Positions 53,884-63,956 of a stretch of DNA of 64,000 nucleotides are shown here, in pieces. The stretch's first letter is position 1. Every line of letters begins with the position of its first letter. The position numbers were made by a program, and so were the translations under genes. The stretch is from Cephalotrichum gorgonifer (Eukaryota > Ascomycota > Sordariomycetes > Microascales > Microascaceae). Where the stretch lies: contig ONZQ02000003.1 of NCBI GenBank assembly GCA_900312665.1, positions 888,648 to 952,647 on the forward strand. The letters run 5' to 3'. Below the pieces are notes generated by a model, which saw only the letters and a program-made list of their open reading frames with translations, did no database searches and was not told where the DNA came from.

Positions 53884-53932
53884 GGGGCCAGATCGGTGTT
53901 CGTCACGGAGACCGAAACGCTCTCTGATTGGA
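53884..53932. promoter_or_regulatory. duplicated promoter module, copy 2
   Basis: Near-identical to copy 1. It begins GGGGCCAGATCGGTGTTC, has CGGAGACCG at 53906-53914, and ends in the same CTCTGATTGGA with the inverted CCAAT box. It differs by a few substitutions and one inserted base. Lies about 335 bp before the NmrA-like start. Confidence 0.65.
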
Positions 53933-54266
53933 TGGACTTACCGTGCTACCACCGATGATTGATCATGGATACCAAAACCCTCGTTCTAGCTCCCAAGGTC
54001 AAGCTCGCATTTTCCTCAGCATTCGGAAGAGATTAAAAATACGTTCTTTCTATTTGATTTGTAATTTTGGTAGTCTTAGTTGGCCGGGCAAGTGCATGGT
54101 TATAATCTTTTCTCCCATGGATATAAAACGGACGAAACTACCAGCCTTCGTATCATGTTCATCACATCCTACACCAACATCCGCTCCTCATAGCATCTTC
54201 ACATAACCAGTATCACCGCAAAACTTCTAATCACCAAATCCAACTCCAACCACTCAAGTTTCAGAC

Positions 54267-55277
54267 ATGTCCAGGGCAATTCTCGTAACGGGCGCCACCG
54301 GCAAGCAGGGCGGTGCTCTCATCAAGGCACTCCTCTCCGCGGGCTCAGACTTCCAGCTACTCGCCGTCACCCGCGACAAGAACTCAGACTCGTCACAGAG
54401 ACTGGCGTCTAAATCTCGCCAGATATCCATAGTCCAGGGCGACCTAGACAATACGGATGCCATCTTCGAAGATGCCAAGAAGGTCACTTCGGCCCCCATA
54501 TGGGGCGTCTTCAGTGTCCAGGTATGCAATATCCTCCGCCCCCACTTCGTCGTGTCTAATTCTCCAGACAAAGAACGCCCACCACCGAATATGTGACTAA
54601 CGCTACTGCAGGCTCCGGCATTCAACAAGAACGGCTCCGCGATCGAGGAGAGACAGGGCAAGGCCCTCGTCGACTCGTCCATCAGGCACGGCGTCAGCCA
54701 CTTCGTCTACGCCTCGGTCGACCGGCACGGCGACTCCTCCATAAACAACAAGACCAACATCCCCCACTTCGCGAGCAAGCACAACATCGAGCACCACCTC
54801 TTCAACTCCACCAAGGGAAAGAGCGGCATGTCCTGGACCGTGCTCCGCCCCGTGGCCTTCATGGAGAACTTCGACGGCGGCTTCCTCGGCAAGGTCTTCG
54901 CCTCGGCCTGGAAGGTGACGGTCACGTCGAGGCCGCTGCAGCTCGTCGCGACGGACGACATCGGGGTCTTCGCCGCCAAGAGCTTCCTCGAACCCGAGGA
55001 GTACAAAGGGAAGTGCATCTCGCTAGCGGGAGATGAGTTGACTCATCAGCAAATGATGAAGGTGTTCAAGGCCAAGACCGGGTCGGGGGCCCCGCACACC
55101 TGGAATATCGTGGCGAGGTTCGTGATGTGGATGTCCGAGGAGATGGGGACCATGTTTTCCTTCTTCGAGAGGGAGGGGTATGGCGCTGACGTCGGGGCAC
55201 TGAAGAAGGTGTATCCTGGGATGATGGACCTGGCGACTTGGCTGGACAAGAAGGGCGCCAAGGAGCGCTCTGGGTAA
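54267..55277 (+). CDS. NmrA-like NAD(P)-binding Rossmann protein
   Basis: Two exons, 54267-54521 and 54612-55277, give 306 residues. The 90-nt intron has a GTATGC donor and a CTGCAG acceptor. Residues 4-16 are the Rossmann nucleotide-binding loop (ILVTGATGKQGG). HFVYASVDRHG follows in the middle, where short-chain reductases carry the active-site strand. The usual catalytic Tyr-x3-Lys is not evident (HFASKHNIE instead), which fits the NmrA family of redox-sensing, non-catalytic or atypical reductase-like proteins. PVAFMENF, near 55% of the protein, is a strong NmrA/HSCARG-family signature. NmrA itself represses the GATA factor AreA, but many fungal NmrA-like proteins have other or unknown roles. 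The gene ends 30 bp before a sequence gap. Confidence 0.9.
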
Positions 55278-57817
55278 TTGCTGGAGAATCTTGCCAATGC
55301 CCCCCCCNNNNNNNNNNNNNNNNNNNNNNNNNNNNNNNNNNNNNNNNNNNNNNNNNNNNNNNNNNNNNNNNNNNNNNNNNNNNNNNNNNNNNNNNNNNNN
55401 NNNNNNNNNNNNNNNNNNNNNNNNNNNNNNNNNNNNNNNNNNNNNNNNNNNNNNNNNNNNNNNNNNNNNNNNNNNNNNNNNNNNNNNNNNNNNNNNNNNN
55501 NNNNNNNNNNNNNNNNNNNNNNNNNNNNNNNNNNNNNNNNNNNNNNNNNNNNNNNNNNNNNNNNNNNNNNNNNNNNNNNNNNNNNNNNNNNNNNNNNNNN
55601 NNNNNNNNNNNNNNNNNNNNNNNNNNNNNNNNNNNNNNNNNNNNNNNNNNNNNNNNNNNNNNNNNNNNNNNNNNNNNNNNNNNNNNNNNNNNNNNNNNNN
55701 NNNNNNNNNNNNNNNNNNNNNNNNNNNNNNNNNNNNNNNNNNNNNNNNNNNNNNNNNNNNNNNNNNNNNNNNNNNNNNNNNNNNNNNNNNNNNNNNNNNN
55801 NNNNNNNNNNNNNNNNNNNNNNNNNNNNNNNNNNNNNNNNNNNNNNNNNNNNNNNNNNNNNNNNNNNNNNNNNNNNNNNNNNNNNNNNNNNNNNNNNNNN
55901 NNNNNNNNNNNNNNNNNNNNNNNNNNNNNNNNNNNNNNNNNNNNNNNNNNNNNNNNNNNNNNNNNNNNNNNNNNNNNNNNNNNNNNNNNNNNNNNNNNNN
56001 NNNNNNNNNNNNNNNNNNNNNNNNNNNNNNNNNNNNNNNNNNNNNNNNNNNNNNNNNNNNNNNNNNNNNNNNNNNNNNNNNNNNNNNNNNNNNNNNNNNN
56101 NNNNNNNNNNNNNNNNNNNNNNNNNNNNNNNNNNNNNNNNNNNNNNNNNNNNNNNNNNNNNNNNNNNNNNNNNNNNNNNNNCTTTAGATGTATAACAGAT
56201 ACTGTCATATTAAACAGTAGACGCCTGATTTCTATAGTTATAATTATATACTTGTGGACACTTAGTGTTGCCCCCCCTTTTCTTTCCTTTCTCACATGCC
56301 CGGCGCTGCCCGGCGCCGGGCCGGTGTTGTGGGGCCGAACAACGGGTCGTCCACTGTGTCGTATGAGCTTACTACATTGTCTTTGGGCAGATAACCCCGA
56401 TACGCAGCCAACACGACAGCTCAGTATTGACTTTCATCATGTCTCGCTACTTGGGGCTTGGGCTTAGATATTGGGAGAAGAGGAAAATGTTTGCTACACC
56501 CTTGAGAGGTTAGCCGGAACTGGTACTTCAGGCCACGGCCCTCCGCGACCTTGGCGGAGCCCTCGGTTCGTACATCTAGGCCCGGTACTAGACTTTCGTT
56601 AGGTCTGTATTTCGAACTTGGACTGAATCAAGACGGTCTTGGGTGGATCCACACCATGGATCCTTGTTCAGTCTCTATCCCCAGTATGCCATCGATGTGC
56701 ATGTTTTGAATTGAAATTAACGCGACGATGCGAATGGTTTATCTATACGAATCTCTTCCCTCAGAGACGTCTTCCCGGATTCTCGAACTACTTTCGGGAG
56801 CCGAATGTGACGAGATAGCTTATCGCTTAGGCTTGGGAAGCAGACGTTTGAGATACGGTGACGTTCACTGCCGTGTTGCTTTCCTTCCTCCTGTATACTA
56901 GCTAGGCTGGGCAAGTGAGGGCCGTTTGCCCGGGGGTCGTTAGGAGTTTCCCGCTTACCTCTCGAAATGGACACCTTTAATGACACTGCTATTAGTAGAC
57001 ATCATCAGGCGGAGCATCCCAACCGGTAGTTCAACTCAGCTACTGCCATCCACCACGCTATATGTGTGGTCAGGCTTTGCATATACTAGTGCCCGTCTTG
57101 TGTTGCATAGCTACTTTAACGAAAGAAAAAGACGATGTGCGCGCAGCAGTTAGACCGGAGGTGGTGCGAAGTCCCATCGTCGTTATTTTCGTAGGTACAA
57201 GTAATACTCGGTAGATACTCTTCGGCGAGTATTGCTATCAACCAAATAGAGACGCCATCGTATAGGTCACGACGATATTAAGGTCTACAAGTAGACGGGT
57301 GGGTCGTCGCCTCGGCCCCCGGCAGCGCCAAAGCTTTTGGCGCAGCATCTCGGGCGGTTAAGAGAGCAAGAGTGGGGAAGGGGCCTGGTGGATTCCGGTC
57401 CCAGTGCCGAAAGGCTCGCTGTAACCACAGTGCGTACTTGCAGTCACCCCATAGTCAGGTTCTTTCCCGGTCCATCTTTTGGCACTGTCCACCTTAGGCG
57501 GGCGAAGTACGTACCCATTCACATCCACATATAGTAACGAATGGAATCCTGAGACAGCCATGCGCCACCCTCGCACACGTACGTAACCCGGTATGAATGG
57601 AGATGGCCCCACCTCCGCTCCTTCCTTCCCTCTCTCCTTTGTAACTAACACCAGCCCGGCGGACCAGAGGATTCGTCACCTCTTGCCACTATCTCTCGCC
57701 ATTCTTCTTATTTTCCATCTCTCCCCCCTTTCCTCAATCCTATTCTAGACTTTACTCCCTATCTAGCTGGGAAAATAACGACATACTACCAGTGTCACAA
57801 ACAACAAGCCCGACATC
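55278..57817. other. intergenic, 2.5 kb, interrupted by a gap
   Basis: Apart from the unsequenced stretch, 56182-57817 shows no convincing gene. It starts AT-rich, has a 14-bp GC palindrome at 56308-56321 and a GTACAAGTAATACTCG motif at 57195-57210. The frame at 56717-56986 (minus) has no domain. Confidence 0.55.
55308..56181. other. assembly gap (874 N)
   Basis: A run of undetermined bases. It is preceded by seven C residues (55301-55307) and followed by AT-rich sequence. The gap may hide a repeat, a homopolymer, or part of a gene. Any frames crossing it are artefacts. Confidence 0.99.
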
Positions 57818-59104
57818 ATGCTGGTCAAGTCGGCCCTCACAGCCGCGCTGGCCGCGACAGCCCACTCCTTCCTCGTCCCGCCGGACTTCTCCGCGGACGA
57901 CATCGCCTTCGCCCAGGTTGCACCCCTCGACCTGTCCGAGAACGACCGCGCCATCTCCGTCGAATGCGCCGGATGCCCCGTCTCCGTGCCCGAGGGCTCC
58001 GGGCCCGCCGTGGTCTCCGCCGACGTGCCGAACCGCCTCGACATGGTTTTCTCCATCGAGGCGTCTCCCGCGGGCGACAGGTTCCTCGCCAACGGCTTCG
58101 AGCTCTTCCCGAACCCGGAAACGTTCCCGGCGCCGCTCGTCGCAGAGCACGTCTCGGGAGCGATCGTGAACGCCCACCTGCGGGTTGTCTCCGAGACGAA
58201 GGCGCTAGGCTATCAGGTCCACATTTACCCCCTCGCCAAGGATGACGGGCAGCAGTTCATCGAGGTCATCGCCGTCGACCTGCAGATCGTCGAGGTCGGA
58301 GGGGTCTTCGTGGACGACATCCCGCTCGTGAAGGTCCTGCTCGGCAAGAAGGGTGACGACCTGGCCATTATGGACGTTGAGACCGTCCAGCCGACGGGCC
58401 CCTCCGCCCCCGAGGCCGAATGCACCACTTTTATTTGCAGCCTCAAGACCTTCTTCGCTGGGATGAAGTCCTCGTTCAAGAGGCCCTGTCCCGGGAGGCT
58501 CGCCGGCGGGTTCCACGACCCGCCTCATCACGGCCCGCCTCACCATGGTCTTCCCCCTCCGCCTCCGCCTCCGCCTCCCCCTCACCATGGTCTTCCCCCT
58601 CCCCCTCCCCCTCCCCCTCCCCCTCCCCACGATGCGCCGCCTCACCACGGACCTCCCCATCATGGCCCGCCTCATCATGGCCCTCCCCATGATATGCACC
58701 ACCATCCTCACTTCTCGCACCACGGGCACGTCGGTAGTGTCCTTTCTGTGGTTGCGATGGTTGTCATGCGCCTGGTTCTCCCCATCGTCTTCGGTATCTT
58801 TGTTGGTGTCCTTGTCGGCCTGTACGTCATAACCAAGAGCCCCTTTTCAAGCCCAACCCTCCCCCCTTTTCGTATTCAGGCAATTTGCTAACTACGTTCT
58901 AGTATCGCCATGGCTTTCCTCTCCTTCGTGCAAGTCCTGTCTGCCGCCGTCCGCCGCCGGAAGTCCCAGCCCAAGAGCCACAAGGCGGAATCCACTGAGG
59001 CCGTCATCGTAGACGAGGAGAAGGCCGGCCTCTTGGAGGGCCAGGAGGATATCGAGCCCCCTCCTTCGTACGACGTCGAGACTGCTGCTGCGCCGAGATC
59101 TTAA
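57818..59104 (+). CDS. secretory-pathway membrane protein with His/Pro-rich lumenal tract (DUF7728-type)
   Basis: Exons 57818-58821 and 58903-59104 (81-nt intron, GTACGT donor, GCTAAC branch) give 401 residues. A signal peptide (about residues 1-18, MLVKSALTAALAATAHS) leads into FLVPPDFSADD. A folded lumenal domain has two or three cysteines, including ECAGCP, and beta-rich segments up to about 200. Residues about 232-300 are a His/Pro/Gly tract. A transmembrane helix follows (VLPIVFGIFVGVLVGLIAM), split by the intron, and the cytosolic tail is short. It carries RRRKSQPKS and the acidic EEKAGLLEGQEDIEPPPSYDV, which contains a PPxY motif (PPSY) that could recruit Nedd4/Rsp5-type ligases. The opening residues and layout match the uncharacterised fungal DUF7728 family. 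Function is unknown. Confidence 0.8.
58511..58729 (+). repeat. His-Pro-Gly and poly-Pro repeat tract
   Basis: Encodes about 70 residues, with units PPHHG repeated about eight times and two runs of 10-11 prolines. The DNA is a (CCT CCN) microsatellite mixed with CAYCAYGG units, a likely site of length variation. About 23 histidines in 73 residues could bind divalent metals. Confidence 0.85.
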
Positions 59105-60927
59105 GGGATCAACTGATTAGTAAAGGGTTCATCCAGGCTTGGATCGGGTTGGCACTTGGCATGTGCATTTCGAAATACGCGTCATGCCGATTGTCTTGTA
59201 GAAATAAGTAAGTTTAGGAAATACCATTTTCTCCAGAATGCCTGTCCCTGAAAGAAATCTTCTCGGAGGAAATATTCAGGAGGGGGGGACGCCTTGTAGC
59301 TACGATGTACTCGCAATATCTTTCATATATTTTACTGGGAATAAAGAATGCTTATTGGACTTGTGTGATTTGCTCCTGGGTGATGTGCTTGTAGCTGGCT
59401 ACATGTAGGACTAAATGTCTGTCTTCAAATATATGTGATGTGCTGAAGTACAAACACGCCATGCCTACATGTAGCTACATACCATTAGCACAACACGTCT
59501 GCCAAGCATCCCGATGATTACGGAATTCGATGATGCCCCCCAGCCGGCCCCTCGTTGCATCTACAATCTCGGGCCTGTGAGGCGAGGTGCGCTCCGGTGT
59601 CACTCCTGCATGTCGCACTGCTTTCGGACTTGTTTCCATGGGAGCACGAGAAGGGGGGGGGAGAGGAAACCTTCGACGCGTCCGAGGTCGGCCTCGGGTG
59701 CGACTCTGTGGTTCGGTAAATGGCAACGGGAGGAGGGTGCAATGGAAGCCGGAAAGATGTGTCGCTTGGGTTAAATAACGTCAAGAATTGATAGTTCATA
59801 CACGTATAGACCTGTAGAGGTGTACGCGTATATAGTGATATATTGTTTGGTGAGGCAAGGACAGCGTGGTAGGCGGACCCGCTAAGAGTGTGAGCCCCAT
59901 CGTCCTTCTCTTCACTTTATTCTCATTCATTTTTCCGGCTCGAGACGTAGATCTCCCCTCTGTTTTAGTTGGGCTGCACAGCGCCGAGTTCACAAAAGTC
60001 TCGGCGGCGGGAAATCAGAGAAGGGGGGAAGAGATACATGTAATACTACTCGGCCCGTCTTGAGGGGGAGAGAGAGCCAAGAAATGTCTAGGAGAACAAT
60101 AGCGCCCAGTGGGGAAATAGGGCCGCGAACGCGCAAGTTTTTGGACAAGGAAAAAAAAAAGAGCACACGATAATAGTGGGTGGATAGTTACCCATGCGAG
60201 TGAGGACTAATGCTTGTCGAGTGGAGAAAATGGAGAGGGAAATATTGGAAACGCCATCCCCCGCTGGTGTGTTGCTTGATGGATTTGGGGCGAAAAATAG
60301 CGGGGTGGCGGGCCCTGCTGCCTATCTCCATTCTATCAGAAGTCGACCATTACCACTCAGGCAGGTACTCGTGCGGGACTGTTGTACGAGTACGAAGGAC
60401 CTAAGGGAACCTGCGGCCCCACCGCCGCGTGCGTACGTACTCATACCTTGGCGGTCGGAAGCCCCTGCTAGTTCTGCTCTTGCTCCTAAGAACCACCTAA
60501 ATAATACCTGCCTGCATCTAAATACGGAATAATGACATGTCCTCCCAAAAAGCGTGACGGGGGGGATTAAGCGGGCGTCTACCAGCTCTCTCTTAGGAAC
60601 CAAACCTCACACGAACATATTCCCCCCCTTTCCCACCCCCAGCATCAATTGCTTCCTTTCTTTTCTTTCCTCCTTTCCCTCTTCGTCCCTTGCTCGGACT
60701 CAATTCGCCCACCGAAGAGCTTCCATCCATCCTAAGTCCGCCCACCTCCCTCCCAAACTCGGGGGGTCGCCGTCTCGAAAGGTTAAAGCGAACTTCCACA
60801 ACCGAACGCCTTGACAAAAGGAGGGTAAAGGAAGGATAAAAGGAGAGAGAGAGCAGAAAGAAACAAAGAAGAGGAGGAAAAAGAAGCGGACCTCTTTCCC
60901 CTCGCCTATGGATCCGACATCATCTCC
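59105..60927. other. intergenic, 1.8 kb
   Basis: 3' flank of the DUF7728-type gene and promoter of EOS1. A 12-bp inverted pair GCTACATGTAGG / CCTACATGTAGC lies about 60 bp apart between 59390 and 59480. A TTGTACGAGTACG motif lies at 60382-60394. Short frames only; no gene supported. Confidence 0.55.
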
Positions 60928-62155
60928 ATGGCACCCCCCTCCGCGTCCCCAGCGCGCCTAAAACAACCTCTGGAACCCCCCCTTCCTCCTCCCCCGCCGC
61001 CGCCGCCGCCGCCGTCCGCACCTCCTCCCCTCCGCCTCCGCCGACCCGGCCGACCTTGATAACCCGGAGCTCGAGCACCAGCCCGGACCCGGCCCGCCCC
61101 CGGACGCAGAGCTACCTCCCCTCGTCCATCCTCGCCCCGCGCGTCGCCGTGGCCCTCAACGTCCCCAAGCCATGGCACCTCCTCCTGTTCGCCAGCAGGC
61201 TCCTCAGCATCGCGCCCGCCGCCTCGTGGGGGTGGCCCTCGGCCCTCCTGCTCCTCGACGGCGTCATAACGAGCTTCGTGGAGGGGGGTGGGTGGGAGTT
61301 CGCTGAGACAGCTAGCGCGCTAGCTTGTATATGGGTTCGTTCCTTTTTTCTCTTTCTTTTTTTTGACATCTCTCCCCCTCCTCCTCTTCTTCTTCCCTCT
61401 CCCAATCTTTGCGTTTCACTCCCGTGTTTGGGGTATTTTTGGGAAGGGAAGCTTCTTGTTGTGGTCGCCTAGGGTTGTGCGTACGAGCCGTGGGGAAAGC
61501 TGCTAATGGTTGCTACGATAGTGCTTCGCCGCAGGTTACCTCTCGTTCTTCTTTACGGACTGTCTCATGTCGCGATGGTATGTATAGGCCTATTCCTACT
61601 CTATCACCATAGCCCCCCGCAAAGGCAGTCGATACTGACCTCCTCCCCAGGCTCATAAACTACACCCCGCAAGCAACCGTCGTCCGCCTCCTTGCCATCA
61701 ACGCCGTAAACGCCTACGTAACCTCCACCGTCCTCTCCCTCCTAGGTGGCTTCCACGACGCCCGACTCCTGCTCCCCGGGTGGATAGGCATAGCAACAGT
61801 TCGTCCCCCCCGGCCACCTCAGAGACCCCCTTTCCCTGCCTTCTCTAGCTCCCCTGCTCCCCTCCCCTCCCTCCTTAACCTTGGTCTACCTGCTAACCTT
61901 TCGTCTCCCAAGACCCTAACAATCTGCTACCACATAACCCACCAGCAAATCACGATCCGTAAGGAAACCTCAACCTCCATAAACGTCTTCTCTATCGCCT
62001 CCTTCATCTCCATGCTCGCCCTCCTCGCCCTCCTGTACTCCCGGCACAAGGACCATCCAGACTTCCCCGACATCCCCCTCGTCGCCGCCGTGAGGCGCCT
62101 CGTCGCCGAGGCCAGGAGGGCCGCGAGGTCGCGGAGCGGTGCCGAGGAGCTATAG
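60928..62155 (+). CDS. eos1: N-glycosylation protein EOS1-like, N-terminal frame uncertain
   Basis: The body is clear: PRVAVALNVPKPWHLLLFASRLLSIAPA, then CYLSFFFTDCLMSRW, LINYTPQAT...INAVNAYVTS and YHITHQQITIRKETSTSINVFSIASFISM. This is the four-helix ER membrane protein EOS1, which affects N-glycan maturation and oxidative-stress tolerance in yeast. Exons are ...-61326, 61535-61577, 61651-61798 and 61913-62155, with introns of 208, 73 and 114 nt. The 43-nt exon is unusually small. No ATG lies in the body frame upstream of it. The ATG at 60928 opens MAPPSASPARLKQPLE followed by poly-Pro, then reaches a stop at 61057. Adding one base in the C- and CCG-rich tract (60933-61020) would join it to the body and give about 277 residues. 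A different upstream exon is the alternative. Confidence 0.78.
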
Positions 62156-63114
62156 GGGGAGGACCCAGTGCCGGTTAACAGGCGAGGGCGTCAAGGTCAT
62201 AAAGAGGGGGTTATGGAAGTTGGGAGTGAAGGGAAGGGGGAAAAGGTGGTGTTGGGTGATATTGACGTTTGCAGGGGTTGATTTTGTTTTCTCGCCCCTT
62301 TTTTTGCTTCCGAGATTCTTCTTCTTCTTCTCGCTTTTCCGTCCTTTTTTGATCGCCATCCCATGATTCTTTTTTTTTCTTTTTACCGTCGATACCCTCA
62401 ACCTTTTGTAGTTTTATAGCGCGAAAACGGAAGGAGTATGGTGTTGTCATAGTCTTGATAGCGTTTGATAGCACGGTGATTTTAATGTTGATTATGGGCG
62501 AATCTCTAGCACACAAAACGATATAATCACAGAGAAGGGGACACCAAGCACGGCCGCCCCTCGGAGAGGCCATATCATGAAGCATCAACTTGGGCTTCCG
62601 CCGTTTGGGAATTCCATGTTGGGTGTGATAATTCATAGTACAAGGGATACATAAAACGACAGACTGCTGTGCAAACCGCCAGCAGTCGTCGTATCACCGG
62701 TAATACAGGACCATGAAATTCCATAATGATAATCGTATTGATTCATCCTTAACCCGAATCCTCATACGTGCAACGCCATAGACCCCCGTCCCAGTACAAG
62801 CCGCCGTCAGGTGCGCCGCCTTCCGAGGCGGAAACAGGCTGACGGCCCCGCGCGTGAACGCCCGATTAAAACACAAGGTATGTCCGGGTATAGGGTGTTG
62901 ACTCGAGATGTAACTTCCGCTGGGGGATGGGGCCAGGCCAGAAACTCGGTGAAGAAATCGAGCTTAGCAGAACGACGGCGCTTTCGCCGAGTCCCGGGCG
63001 GCTTAACTTGTTCCGAGATTGACCCCAAACGAAAACATAACCCAAACAGTCTCTACCCGCGCCGAGTATACGGTTCGTCGGGACGCCACGACGGCGTGGC
63101 GGTGTACTGGGGCT
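62156..63114. other. convergent 3' intergenic, 0.96 kb
   Basis: Lies between the convergent EOS1-like and eIF1 genes. T-rich with homopolymer runs near 62290-62380. No gene seen. Confidence 0.6.
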
Positions 63115-63956
63115 TTAGAATCCGTGGACCTTGATGGTCTTGGCGTCTAGCTCAAGACCATCCTTCTTGTCGATGAGGAACTCCTGGACATCCTTGCGCT
63201 GATCACCCTGGAGCTGGATTACCTCGCCCATGTCAGAGTCATTGACGATGGTGCCATTGCAGGCTGCGTCCGATATGTTAGTCTGGAAAAGGCTTTACAG
63301 TCGCAAGAGCGACGGGGAGGGTAGTAATAGTAGTGGTAATAGTATACTACTGGGTACATACCGAACTTCTTCTTGATGACCTTGAGGATCTTTTTCTGAT
63401 CAAACTTCTTGGGAAGACCCTGGACGGTGGTCAATGTTTTACGTCCATTGCGCTCTGTATTTCCATGTCAGAATATCATTCTTCCGTGTTGTTGGTCGAT
63501 GCTGCGGAATGGAGGGAGAAGGGGGGGGGGGGAGAGCGTCGTAGCGCGGCTCCGCCACACTCCCGCGCTGGCGGCTGATATGAAGGGAGGGAGGGAGGCA
63601 GGGAGGGACGAACGTTGGATCCGAATGTGGATGTAATTTTGCGTCTGCTTGACTTCTCCCGCGGGATTGTCTTCGTCGGCTTCGGCGAAGGGGTCTATCA
63701 CAGGTTGATTGATTAGCGATATTGTACACCCAAAAATGGCTCTCGGTACCGCGGACGGGAGTTTGAATAACGGAGCGAAAATGCCGCCGAGGGGTAGTAG
63801 ACTACCCCCGGTCGCGATGACGACGGCGACAGTTGGGAGGTGGGCCTCTGTTCAAGAGAGGCCGCATGTCGCCTGATCCGCTGCCGCCATGCAAACGCTC
63901 GTCGGGGAATATTTTGATAGAAACATACCGTAAGTCTTGAGATTTTCGATTGACAT
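63115..63956 (-). CDS. sui1: translation initiation factor eIF1 (SUI1)
   Basis: Four exons on the minus strand, 63956-63929, 63694-63614, 63454-63362 and 63263-63115, join exactly to 116 residues. The first exon is only MSIENLKTY plus one base. Donors are GTATGT, GTTCGT and GTATGT. The SUI1 fold is unmistakable: YIHIRIQQRNGRKTLTTVQG, LPKKFDQKKILKVIKKKF, ACNGTIV, EVIQLQGDQR and a C-terminal IKVHGF. eIF1 sits on the 40S subunit near the P site, keeps the scanning complex open and enforces AUG stringency. Introns are 234, 159 and 98 nt, longer at the 5' end, as is common in highly expressed fungal ribosome-associated genes. The promoter lies beyond the end of the window. Confidence 0.97.

Larger units (their letters stand above)
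53485..54266. other. intergenic, 0.78 kb; NmrA-like promoter
   Basis: Holds the duplicated regulatory module described separately. A TTTATAATAC lies between the copies, and a C/A-rich 5' UTR (54160-54266) precedes the start codon. No gene. Confidence 0.65.

Noticed and set aside
55238..56467. Frames of 300-400 codons spanning undetermined bases
   Set aside because: They are open only because N cannot encode a stop.
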